A program made the translations under genes and the position numbers. Below are positions 34,961 to 45,761 of a stretch of 64,000 nt of DNA, piece after piece. The notes below the pieces were generated by a model that saw only the letters and a program-made list of their open reading frames with translations, did no database searches and was not told the DNA's origin. Each line of letters begins with the position of its first letter. The first letter of the stretch is position 1. Origin of the DNA: Microthyrium microscopicum (taxonomy: Eukaryota; Ascomycota; Dothideomycetes; Microthyriales; Microthyriaceae); the NCBI GenBank assembly GCA_010405405.1, contig MU004231.1, forward strand, positions 352,991 through 416,990, written 5' to 3'.

Positions 34961-37178
34961 ATGGATCCACCATCAAACGCAGTATCATCCCCCGATTCCC
35001 TAGGATACAGTGCCTTTCCTGGAACTCTCAAAACTGCAACAAAACCCCGCCGTCCATGCGATGCTTGCCGAAAACGAAAATCTCGCTGTGAGATTCCAGA
35101 GGGGGAGACTATCTGCGTTTTGTGCCGCTTCCACAACCAGATTTGCCTTTTCAAAGAGAATCCCCAACCACGGAAACGTCGAAAAGTGAGCGAGCCATCG
35201 CCTGGCGAATCCAGCTCAGCAAATGTTGCTAGAAACGGCAGTCTATCAAACGCAACTCCGCTCGATCCGAGTGCAGATGGTACGGCTCCTATGGCTTTTG
35301 GCGAAAGACGAACTCCAACCGCCTACATAAGACAAGAAACTCCCATCGACAACTACGCCAACTTGAAAGGACCGAGCCTATTGAAGAAAACACTTGGTCT
35401 ACAAAGTCATCGACATAGCAAAATACTTGGTTCTACATCAGAGTTCGAGCCATCATTGTTGTCACTACCTGCTTTCGGGACCAAGGAAGAAATCTCAATA
35501 GGACCAGTATCCTTGCGCAAAGTCACTGCCATCGATTGCTTTCAATTGATGTCCGATACTTCCACTGTATCATATGCCGATGAGATCCGTGATCTGGACA
35601 CCATTGAATCAATTGTCGCTCCTCATGGTCGTGAGCTTATACGTCTATATTTTCGCATCGTCCATCCAACATATCCAATTCTTCACAAAAAAGTCTACTT
35701 GGAAAAATATGAACGAACTCACCGGGAGTTTTCTCCTCCATTGTTGGCAGCTGTATACCTTCTAGCAGTTAACTGGTGGTCATATTCTTCAGATCTGGCA
35801 TTGCTCCCAAAACCGGATATTGAGACGCTGGAATCCATTGCGTTACGAACCATGTCATATGTTGTCTCCAGACCAAAGCTTTCCACCATCCAAGCTGGCC
35901 TACTACTGCTCCAGAGGCCTGAAGGAGAATCATGGGCTTTGACCGGAAAACTTGTCGCTCTTGGTCAGGATCTAGGACTTCATCTAGACTGCACCAAGTG
36001 GCGCATACCCGCCTGGGAGAAGGGTCTGCGAAAAAGACTTGCCTGGGGCCTATTCATGCAAGACAAATGGGGCGCCTTGGTACATGGACGCCCTTCACAT
36101 ATTACGTACGATGACTGGCTTGTCAAACACGTCAATGAGACCGATTTTCCTGAACGAGCGGCTGACGAAGATGAGGAAGAAGGGAGCACTGAAGTTGAAA
36201 AGGGGCGAGTTCTGTTCAGTGAGATGATCAAACTTACAGAGATCCTGACAACAGTTCTGTCCCAATTTTATACCCTCCGAGCAGACGAAGAGTTTCGAGC
36301 TCGGGAGCATGAAGGGGGAAGATGGATATTGGAAAAGGCAAAGCCAATTCAACTTGCCTTGAGAGAATGGTTCGCTCAGCTGCCAGAGTCTCTTAGAATG
36401 GAACAGGTGAAAATGAGAAAGCTAAACTCTACAGGTAAGTACATTGGAATTGTGTGCAATTATATGAGCTTACTCGGTTGCAGGCTATCTGTATTTGGCA
36501 TACTACACCACTGAAATTACTCTCCACAGAAGGATTGTCAGAGCCCTCCAGCACGAGAAGGATCTCAGCCTAGTACAGATATGTCGGAACGCCGCCCAGG
36601 CTCGATTATCTTCAGTCACCGAATTTGTTAAAAGTCTGAGGCCTGAGCATCTGCAATCATTCTGGTACTGGGCATCGAAATACTGTTTTGCCATTGTCGG
36701 AACATTCATCAGCTTACTCTGGGCAACATCTTTAAGGCAAGAAGAAGCAGATGCCTACAAGGAAAAATTGGAGGAGTACCGATGGACTCTTAGGCTATCG
36801 AGCAAAAGCGCCGAGATTCTAGATCGAGCAGCTAGCATGCTCGCCACGTCCACTGGAGTCCTAGTGAAGGCTATTCCAGCCAAAAGTGCAGCCGACGACG
36901 ACAATGAATACGAAGGATCAACGCCCGGAGATGCGGAAAGTGAAGACACTGGTGGACGGGACTGGGCTGCTGAAGCCGGTCTTTCTGATGTATCGATGCA
37001 AGCAAGTCCAACAAATTATACAGAGGGCCACTTTGACATGATGTGGCAAGGTTTTAACATTCCACCTGGAGGGTCTACATTTCAAGGAAATGAACAGTTT
37101 ACCCCTGGAACTGGCGAGGATGACAAGTATACCTCGTTTATGAGAGGTGATCCTAGTGATCTGGAGAGATATCATTGA
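34961..37178 (+). CDS. Zn2Cys6 transcription factor, TamA/Dal81-like
   Basis: There are two exons: 34961-36434 and 36484-37178 (49-nt intron). The product is 722 aa. The binuclear zinc cluster is at residues 33-62 (C33, C36, C43, C52, C55, C62; RPCDACRKRKSRCEIPEG then CVLCRFHNQICLF) and is followed by a basic PQPRKRRK. The long loop before the fourth Cys and the CVLCxFHxQxC-PQPRKR pattern recall, from memory, TamA of Aspergillus and Dal81 of yeast, which co-activate genes for allantoin, urea and GABA use. A fungal-specific transcription-factor domain follows (RLYFRIVHPTYPILHK, GLLLLQRPEGESWALTGK, LGLHLDCTKW), then acidic linkers and a Gln/Gly-poor tail. Placement next to the ureide-type permease and hydrolase suggests it controls them; this is inference. 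Confidence 0.9.
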
Positions 37179-37935
37179 ATTCCGTAATACTACGGCGATG
37201 GCAGTCCATCGAATTGGATGTCTCAAAATTTGCTTAATACTGACTCAAATAGAACCTAACTCTAATGTATTCATTTACTCTGTGATACCTGCTGGGTAAC
37301 ATTGTGCCACTGAATCTCTCAGGCCGCCTTTGGATCATTATACCAACCTAGGCTATCTCTATCAAACCACCGCGGCTTCCAGACTGGCTCTTCATCTTTG
37401 TCACAATTGAGCAGCGGAAACATGTTTTCGTAGTTTTCTGGCTATTATGCCTTGGACTGGTTTTTCTGGCCCTCTTGAGGACAGTTCAACCTCAGACGGT
37501 GATACATAATGAAGCAGATATCAAAATTCTCTTACTAATGACAATATCAGCAAAAGGTTCGCGCTGGCATGTTCGCGCTTCCTCAAAGCTTATATTGCTT
37601 ATGATCACGAAACACCCTTGATGTCGATGGGGTACCGAGTGCAATGTCGCACTTCGTTCGGTGGAATTGCTCTATTGCCAAAGAGTCGCACAGACTGGCC
37701 ATGTGAACCCAAGGGGGCAGGAACTACCAACGGATTTGCTATTTGCAGCAAGAGCGTCTGGTCGTTAGGCAAACAACCACCCTCCGTCGAGACTTCTATT
37801 CTCTGTACTCCTCCAACTTCTTCTTCCACTCCCAAACACCAACAACACTCATCGACGCGCTATCATTGTTGGTCCCACGCACTGCAAGTGCCTCGATTCA
37901 TCAACAATCCAGAACACCGAGCAATAACTTATGAG
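37179..37935. other. intergenic
   Basis: The 757 bp carry the regulator's 3' UTR and the promoter of the small secreted protein. A long open frame runs from 37,618 into that gene, but only the ATG at 37,936 is followed by a signal peptide. Nothing else is seen. Confidence 0.5.
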
Positions 37936-38436
37936 ATGCTGGCTATATTCATCGTCCTGACTCTCTCTAGCCTGGTCTCCGCAATCTGTCCAGGCTCCAG
38001 CTATGGCATTACCTATCCGATTCAGTTGATCCCAGATTCGCAAGAAAATAATCCAGCCTTATTCACTTGGGTAAGTTGCTGAGTCTAGGAAATCTAGATA
38101 CCTTCCGATCCTAGGTTAACCTACTGACAATTTTGGAATTCGCAGACTGTCTACGAGTCTGGCTGCCAGCAAGCCGAAAACTTCACGCAATACTTCAATC
38201 GTCCCAAAACCAGTCCCTGCAACTCTGGCCGCTTGAGATGCTCTCCAGATCCGCCAAACCAATACAATGTCTCCTTTACCTGGTATAAAGCCGCACGTGG
38301 TTCACAGTACGCTTGCGGTCCCAATTCAGATGCTGAATCATGCAATGGCCACACAATCGCTGTCTGCGTAAGTCCCGGCTATATCTCTTCTTGCTATCTA
38401 ATCTAAAAACTGTCGCAGTGTCACAATGACAAGTAG
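37936..38436 (+). CDS. small secreted cysteine-rich protein (effector-like)
   Basis: There are three exons: 37936-38070, 38146-38367 and an 18-nt last exon 38419-38436 (introns 75 and 51 nt). The product is 124 aa. A signal peptide (MLAIFIVLTLSSLVSA) precedes a mature protein of about 108 residues with eight cysteines (one each in ICPG, SGCQQ, SPCNS, LRCSP, YACGP, ESCNG, then a CC pair near the end), enough for four disulfides. Three N-glycosylation sequons are possible. I do not recognise a family. Size, secretion and cysteine content fit a plant- or microbe-facing effector, but that is only a class guess. The last exon codes just CHNDK; its tgt restores an even cysteine number. Confidence 0.72.
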
Positions 38437-39102
38437 CCGCGCCGCCACCAGTATTGAGGGTGGACTCATCGGTGGCAATGATTTTCGGTACATCGCTCCT
38501 CGTGATACTCGCTAAATTATGGGAACATATGGAGAATGTGAAGTTGAGGAGGCTTTGAAATGCTCTAAGAAAAACATCAAAGGGCAGTTGGACTTGACAT
38601 TAACGATGTCAACCATAATATTGACTTTGGGCTCGACAAATAACCATGGTTCAATTTTCTACGTCTTCCATGGGACAGGAGACAGGCGGTGATACGACGA
38701 ATCATAATTTCAAATCGAGGTATTTGATGAGCAACAAAACGATCGGCGAGTTTCTAAACGATTAATTGCCTTACGGGAAATGTAAAATTTCTTCGAATTC
38801 CTCCTGTGTTCATTGAAGCTGGGTACAAATCCAATTGGCAAATTTCATTGCCGCATACAAATAAAAATTGGGTCACTAGTGCTTAGTGGTACGCTGTTGG
38901 CTGTTCCATTTTCGAGAACCTTCATCTATACCTACACTAATGAAAAGGTGAGAAATGTTCCGCGAGGCTATAATAAGCTGGTTGAAGGATGAAGTCCTGG
39001 CGTGAATCCTGCTTTCATCCATGGAGATACTCTACCCTTGGCATCCGCCTAAGCAATATATTACCTCTACGACTCTAAGTTTCTTTGTATACCATAGACA
39101 AA
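38437..39102. other. intergenic
   Basis: The 666 bp between two plus-strand genes are AT-leaning without coding structure. I see no gene, RNA or repeat. Confidence 0.5.
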
Positions 39103-41507
39103 ATGATGACAATCTTTTTGGCTCTTATTTTTGTCTTTTCTTTCTTCGCTGAAATTGCGTACAGCTGCGAAGAATGCGCTCCAACAAATAAACCGGTAAC
39201 TCAAACTCGACTCGTTCGTCGTATGCAGCCGGGAGCGCTCAATGCAACATCCGGTCCAAAGTCTCCTTTAGAATGGGGTCAAATCAATTTCTTGCAGACG
39301 ACAGATACTCATGGCTGGCTCGAGGGACATCTCAAAGAACCCAACCATGGTGCCGATTGGGGCGACATTGTTAGTTTCACAAAGTCAATGAAGAAAACTG
39401 CCTCGGACCTAGGAGTAGATCTACTTCTTATCGACACTGGAGTAAGCTCAAACTTTGCCTGGAGTCTACTATGATTCTGATTATTGACCTTTACAGGATT
39501 TACACGACGGGGCAGGCTTGTCGGACTCGACATCACCAAATGGCCTCGTTAGCCTTCCTTTGTTTGAGCAGATCGAATATGATCTTCTAACTATTGGAAA
39601 TCATGAACTTTACGTTACTGAAATTGCGTACGAGCATTTCAACCAGTTTGCAAAAGTTTATGGTGAACGATATGTTACCAGCAATGTCAAGATTCTTAAT
39701 CCAGCGACAAACCAATTCGAATATGTTGGCCATCCATATCGCTACTTTACAACAGATCAAGGTAAGTAAATCACCCTCGCTTGGAACTTGGTCTGCTTTC
39801 TTCCTCCATTGAGTGGCTTATTGATTCCATCCTGGGCTAATTCAAATGTTTAGGATTGCGAATCATGGCATTTGGAGTCCTGTTCGATTTCACAGGCAAT
39901 TCAAACGTCTCTCAGATTACTCGAGCAGCTGATCTAATTCAACTGCAATGGTTCAAAGACGCTCTCAACTATTCTCAGCCTATCGACATGTTTCTAGTGA
40001 TTGGCCATAATCCTATTCGAACTACCGGTAAGCTTTTGGCGCCAACTCGTTTTCGTTCTCAAAATGGATGCGATGTTGATATGCGTGAGAATATTTCAAG
40101 TCACTCCTTGGATATTTTAAACATGCTATGTGCCTTCTTAGGCGGCTGAAACCTGCTAACTTTTGCTCAGAATCCACAAGCACTATGGGAATTATCTATC
40201 AAGCGATTCGGCAAACGAATCCAGATACGCCTATCACCGTCTTTGGTGGACATACTCATATTCGGGATGCATTTGTGTATGACAACAAGGCTGTCGGATT
40301 AGAGTCAGGTATTATCACTATTTTTAAGCCACATAACTTGAGTCCCTAACAGTTTGTAGGCCGTTATTGTGAGACACTAGGTTGGATGGCAATATCGGGA
40401 TTCGATTTAGACTCCTATAACGCGACGGAAGACTGTGAAAGACCGAAGCCTACCAAGGAAGCAATTGTTGTGCAAACTGGACCAGCGGCGGCGAATCTGT
40501 CTCTGTCAAAGTCGGATTCTTCACTTCGCTATGCTCGTCGTTACATTGATTGGAACCGATTATCGTTCGAGTATCACGCAAAAGGAAGTCAACTTGCTGG
40601 ATTCGATACTCAGCAAGGCGTAGCAGTATCTGCTGAAATCATTGCGCTTCGTCAGCAGCAAAATCTCTCTACAATATATGGTTGTGCGCCAGCTACGTAT
40701 TGCGTTAGCTGCAGACCTTTCGGTACAGAGGGGAATATCTTCTCACTACTTGCCGATGTTCTGTCCTTGATAGTCGTCAATTCCACTCGAGAAGCTATTC
40801 CGAGGCTGATTTTCATCAATACTGGCAGTGTAAGATTTGATCTTACCCAAGGACCTTTCACTCTAGATGACAGCTACATTGTCAGTCCATTCAAAAACGC
40901 AGTCCGGTATATCCCCGAAGTGTCCTACGATATTGCTACTGTAAGTAACTCCTCAAAAGTATCTTGGCACCCACTCACTGCTGTCTAGAAAGTCTTGGGT
41001 ATACTCAACGCACTTCCTTATATCAAAAAGCGGGATCTAGAGACTAGAGATTTTGGATTCGAGCCTCTTAACCTCTTAGACAGCCAATTCTCGTGCGAAA
41101 ATCCTAGTCTTCCAGCTTCAGGTCTTCACAAGCGATCTCTACCCGTAGTGAAGCGCGACACTAAACCGTCTCCTGGATATACAACGACCGACGACTTTGG
41201 AACTGACGGGGACGATACAATCCACGCGAAGATCCCGTATTACTCGAAACCAAACGCTTTACAAGTCAATGCCTCATTTCCGACAGACGGTTCGGTGCCG
41301 GAAACCATCGATCTTGTCTTCCTAGACTTTCTAGCACCAAACATCCTCTCCGCTCTGAGCTCACTGGGCGCAAATTACTCCAAGAGCGACATACAAAATT
41401 ACATGCTGCCAGACTTCACGACGAACAATTTTCTGGCAACTTATGCGAAGTTGAAATGGCAAGAGAATATCAACAATTGTCCTTTGGGTAATGGAGTTGG
41501 GACTTGA
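39103..41507 (+). CDS. secreted calcineurin-like phosphoesterase / 5'-nucleotidase family
   Basis: There are six exons: 39103-39441, 39497-39761, 39854-40027, 40171-40308, 40360-40940 and 40989-41507. The introns are 55, 92, 143, 51 and 48 nt and the product is 671 aa. The start is the first ATG after a TTG-opened frame. A signal peptide (MMTIFLALIFVFSFFAEIAYS) leads into a metallophosphatase domain with the full metal-site set: TTDTHGW (Asp67, His69), GDLHD (Asp114), IGNHE (Asn148, His149), IGHNP and GGHTHIRD. The second half resembles the 5'-nucleotidase C-terminal domain and the yeast YHR202W group (GLESGRYCETLGWM, FINTGSVRFDL). It probably hydrolyses extracellular or vacuolar phosphoesters; the substrate is unknown. 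The third intron is unusually long, but the family alignment leaves no room for an extra exon. Many sequons fit secretion. Confidence 0.9.
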
Positions 41508-41795
41508 GGTTTGAAACTATTGACCTTTGCAGCTCTATGATAATGATAAACTTTTTTATTCAGAGGCTAAACAGCAGTTCTGTCGTGGCGCACCAAGTGA
41601 CTCGTAATACTCATTCCCAGCTCAATGCTCGGCGTTCTCTATGATAGCCAGCTACCAAAGCTCTACCTAGGTTCGTACGAGCCATGCTCATGATACCGAA
41701 CTAGTCCCTGAATCACGTCGTACCTCATTTCGAACTCTTCGAGTCGTGCAAACTTGTACCTAGCGTGCCTAGGTACTCCTGAACTATTCAACCAC

Positions 41796-43693
41796 TCATC
41801 TTCCGTTCCTCTCAGCATACTTCCTTACTCTCCAGCCAAAACCAGGCCACGGTGGAGTTCCTGGTAGACCTGTTGGTAAGCCTGCTGGGGGAGCCCAAGG
41901 TTTGAGCGAAGGTAGAGCAGGTAGTGGTGGGAATGGAGGGAAGAATGGGGCTAGGAAGGGAGGTAGAGATGGCCGTGGTTTAGGAGGCTGTGGTGCTGCG
42001 CTGCTGATAGGCGCTGGAACCGCTGGAGTTGGTAGTGCTGCCGTTGGTAGTGCTGTGGTTACTGGCGAAGGGACTGGTATGGGAATTGGCGATGGTAGCG
42101 TAGTGTTGGCTGGCAGGGTGAAGTTTGTGTTCGGCAGTGTACTGTTGTCTGGAAGACTTGGGAGAGTGATGTTCGCTGGAACCGAGGGTAGAGTAATGTT
42201 CGTGGGGATTGTTGGTAAAGTGATATTTGATGGAATCGACGGTAAAGTAATGTTTGACGGAATAGTAGGGAGAGTGATATTCGATGGGATCGTTGGCAGA
42301 GTCAGGTTCGAGGGAAGCGACGGTAAAGTGACATTCGAGGGAAGCGTTGGCAAGGTAATGTTTGCTGGAAGTGTTGGAAGAGTAACATTCGAAGGTAATG
42401 TCGGTAAAGTGACGTTCGAAGGGAACAATGGTAGAGTAACATTCGATGGAAGCGATGGAAGAGTAACGTTTGCAACAGGCGGAACTGGCAAAGTATCGTT
42501 GATAGCAGGCAAAGTGAAATTCATGCCAGGTAATGTGGAGTTGACAGGTACATTGGGCAGTGTGTCATTCAAAGGGAGGGTCGGCAGTGTGATATTCGCA
42601 AATGGAGGAGCTGGAGCGGCGCGCGGAGGCGGATCTGGACCACCAGTTGGAACGTTTGGTGAGACACTGGACGCTGATACAATTGGCTGAGGATCATTGT
42701 TGACTGGAGCACTTGGTGAAGGGTCACTGGACGCTGGCGCACTCGCACTTGGATTGACGTTAACGGGAGCGGTTGGTGTAGGATCTGTATATGCTGGAGC
42801 GCTTGCTAGGTTGCTGGAAACAGGTGAATTTGGTTGCGGATCGTTATTGACCGGCGGGCTTGGAATGGTGCTATTGTCCAGTGGCATTGTCGTAACTGGG
42901 GCGATTGGAGCAATTGGTGCGACAGGAGCTGTAACATTCGTCGCTGGTGGTGATGCTCCATTTCCTGGTGTTGGAATAGGAGCGACACAAGCCTGGCTGA
43001 AGAACAGTGCTTGGAGAACTGTTTCTAGTTGCAATGCGACCTGGGTGAGAGTATTGCTGACAACGCTTCCCGTTATATTCGTGCTGTACGGCTGTCAGTG
43101 TCATATCTTTTCAGCTCATCTAAGGTAGGTAGTGGACGCGAATACATACAGCAGCTCACTGACGATTACTGGCCCATTGGCAGTGACAATGGCAATCTGG
43201 CTCATGATGGGGTCCAATGTTGGGCCGGTAGAGTTACCACCAGTTGGAGCACTATTGCCCATGCTTGCTGCCTTTTGAGCGGCTTTGACTCCAGCAAGAG
43301 TGTCTGAAAGACTCTTGCTAAGATTTTCAATGTCCTGTGCAGACGATGCTCCTCCGTTGGCAGTATCCATTGCCAGATTTGAAACGAAAAGCTGAGCCTT
43401 TGATAGCTTTGATTGAACGCTTTGTAGACTGTAGGTCAAGTTCGTGTTTGACTGTGGTGCTTCTGCTTTTGCAATTGAGAGCAGTAGATGTGCAATGGCA
43501 GAGCCAGCGATTGCTGCATCACGAGCATTTTGGCAAGGAACAGAATTGTTGACCAGATCTTGATTAAGATTACTGCTCTCTGCCGATTGACCTAGTGATA
43601 CTTTGGAGTCTATTAGTATCATTAATTAGTATCAAAAGATATCAAGCACTTACAGCCTACGAGCGCAAGGCTGAGAAGAATAGGAGCGAACAT
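41796..43693 (-). CDS. cell-wall-type protein: HsbA-like domain plus N-glycosylation-sequon repeat array
   Basis: There are three exons: 43693-43654, 43609-43146 and 43091-41796 (introns 44 and 54 nt). The product is 599 aa. A signal peptide (MFAPILLSLALVG) is followed by about 180 helical Ala/Leu/Ser-rich residues resembling the HsbA/cell-wall galactomannoprotein fold (two Cys: VPCQNARDA and SQACVAP). A Pro/Ser/Asn-rich linker follows. Then comes a tandem array of twelve 9-residue units, N-(V/I/L)-T-L-P-(S/T)-(L/I)-P-(S/A/T), at 42470-42147, with degenerate units to 42090. Every unit carries an Asn-x-Thr sequon. A Pro-rich tail (PPFLAPFFPPFPPLP) closes the protein, with no clear GPI signal. 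The second intron's donor is ambiguous: gtattc (used here) or gtcagt 18 nt upstream both keep frame. It is likely a heavily N- and O-glycosylated secreted wall protein. Confidence 0.78.
42090..42470 (-). repeat. 27-bp in-frame minisatellite, 12 exact-length units plus degenerate units
   Basis: Twelve consecutive units of exactly 27 nt span 42470 to 42147 (324 nt) inside the wall-protein gene. Three shorter degenerate units follow, to 42090. The reading frame and the Asn-x-Thr core are kept in all units while third positions vary, so the array is under protein-level selection and not freshly amplified. Confidence 0.9.
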
Positions 43694-44505
43694 AACTAAA
43701 AAGAATGATATATAAAGAGTGTCTTGGGTGAGTAATGAATGTATTCCAATGACCAAACGAACGACAAAGGCTCCCAACTATTTCGTGGTGATTCCAAGAT
43801 GACCATGTCGCGCCATGTACTTCTTATAGCAGTGTCATAATCATGGCGCCCATAACCGTTCCTTCATCTAAGCTTCTGCAGCAGCATTGAAACTCCCCCT
43901 TCCCTTGAAGCTTACCAGTCAAGTAAGAATTGACCAGGTGCCCCATCTTCCAAATTTTGTCTTGGAAGCCGGTAGAGCATCTGGTGTTTGAAAATATCGA
44001 ACCTGCAGGGGGACGCTGAAGAAGATCAAGCAGATCTGCCAAAGGCTACTGCAATTACCCATCGAGACCCTGCGAACTGACTATTGATCAAAACTCCCCG
44101 CACTATTCTCCGGTAGGCGAACGAAGACTCCTGATTTTCGATATTCGGTACTTTGCTGCAAAATCGAGGTATGATTGGTGGTCGTGAGAGGGAAAGGGCA
44201 TATTTTGTGCTCTCCCAATTTAGGCCCGTCGTTGGGATTCGCGACGCGGTTTGTGGGTCTGTCCAATCTTCAGTCTAAAGCTCTAGAACCAAATAAGATT
44301 GCGCCTCAAGAGGCTCAAAGTTTCGTTTGGTGTTCTCGTCAAGCCGAAGCGAAGCTGTGTAGAATGTTCTGATCTTCAATTCTTTGCATTCGTTTTGCTT
44401 TGTTTATTCTGATGAACGCCAGAGATCTTGAGTCTGAAACAATTTAGCAATTTCTCCGATGTATTTCGCAAGTTACAATCAACTACCAGTCTAGCAACTG
44501 ATTCG
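43694..44505. other. intergenic
   Basis: There are 812 bp upstream of the wall-protein gene and downstream of the next minus-strand gene. Short open frames only; nothing recognised. Confidence 0.5.
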
Positions 44506-45247
44506 TCATGAATGATTTCTTCGACCAGGTGCGGGCGTCGACGCTCGCTCACGAGTCGTGACCTTGTCTTTGGTTCGTCCGAGCCTATTTTCCTCCCTCA
44601 TACGTCTCCTAATTTGCTTATCCAGTTCAAGCCTAGGATCTTGTAGTGGTTCCAGTACAAAGACGCTCTTCTTGAAGCCTAGCTCCCATGCCAGATCGCA
44701 GAGCTGTTTCCCCAAGCCAGAGTGATGCAAAGAAAGACGGCTCTTTTGACGTTCGAGCCGACCAGCTTCGTCATGATTCCGCTGAAGGTCTCTTTTGAGA
44801 TTTTCCAACACATCTTCGACCTCATGAAGTACTGCTCGACGCTCCTGCAGCCATTTGTTGCGTGGGGAGTCCTCAGGCTCGTGGATGCGTTCGCAGTAGC
44901 CCAGTGTCCAGTAATTCAGTGCGTCTGAATGCGCGTCCTGGATCCATATTAGATCTTGATGACATGTTGAGATGAGAGTGGAATCTTACATGGACTTGAA
45001 CGGGGTCATCAAGCGCCCGCGCCAACATGATTTTCATCTCAAGCCTATCATCGTAATGAAGCGCGCCGGGGATATCTAGAGCTTCATAGGCCTTTGGAAT
45101 ACACCCTTTGTAGTTCCCAGCGAGCCACATCTCCTGGGCTTCGTCTACCAGCCCTTCTGCTAACTCTTCCATTTCGTTGGGTTCCCAGTATCGTTTTGGA
45201 AATGGAGGATTGGGATATCTGGACCATATTGACAGTGGGAGTGCCAT
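44506..45247 (-). CDS. hypothetical protein, 229 aa, helical (TPR-like N-terminus)
   Basis: There are two exons: 45247-44990 and 44937-44506 (52-nt intron). The product is 229 aa. I do not recognise the family. The N-terminal ~110 residues are predicted helical, with a TPR-like pattern of small and aromatic residues (EAQEMWLAGNYKGCIPKAYEAL, then LEMKIMLARALDDP and HSDALNYWTLGYCERI). The central segment is a charged coiled coil (LHEVEDVLENLKRDLQRN, GRLERQKSRLSLHH). The C-terminus is basic (RRRMREENRLGRTKDK, PAPGRRNHS). No signal peptide or membrane helix is seen. Splicing joins QVH to DAHSDALNYW and restores a continuous helix. It is divergent from the GST-like gene across 514 bp. Confidence 0.75.
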
Positions 45248-45761
45248 GCTGAGATTGCTTAGAAGGTTTGCGATGATGTTTCGTGCAACAAGTAGATTCA
45301 GGGTCGTAAAGAGGTAGATATCTTGCTAATACAGTGAGCTCATCAACGTAACTCTACATCTTGTGAGCTTCAGTGGTGGCGCCGCAGAATCATATCGACG
45401 CATCATATGACCCAGAGTGAAAGTCAACAGGCTGACGCTGAATGGTGATGTTAAGAACCCAGTGAGAATAGGAGTATCGTGACTAGACCTGCTTTTCGCA
45501 TTCTCTGCAATAAATTTGTTGAGGCAGAGTGTGTGGTATAAGGCTGAAATCACAAGTGATCGCATATGATTGGCTCCACAAATGAACCACTGCCTCGGCA
45601 AATCATGTTGCCCTCATTTTGTAACCACGACGTCAGGTTAAGGGAAGATCAACATGTGGGAGCTATTGAGTCTTCAATGCTGCTCTCTTGAACTTAAAGA
45701 TAGAATATAGCCCTTTTGTTACTGCATCCTACCTGACTTGCCTCTCAGTCGCTCCGTGACC
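45248..45761. other. divergent intergenic region
   Basis: The 514 bp between two start codons form a shared promoter region; no gene or repeat is seen. Confidence 0.5.

Noticed and set aside
40028-40170. Possible extra exon inside the 143-nt third intron of the phosphoesterase gene
   Set aside because: The flanking exons already join to a continuous family-like sequence (GHNPIRTT to ESTSTMGII), leaving no room for more.
41902-42690. Plus-strand 262-codon open frame rich in GKVTFEGS-type repeats
   Set aside because: It is the antisense shadow of the sequon-repeat array; the minus strand has the signal peptide, splice sites and sequons.
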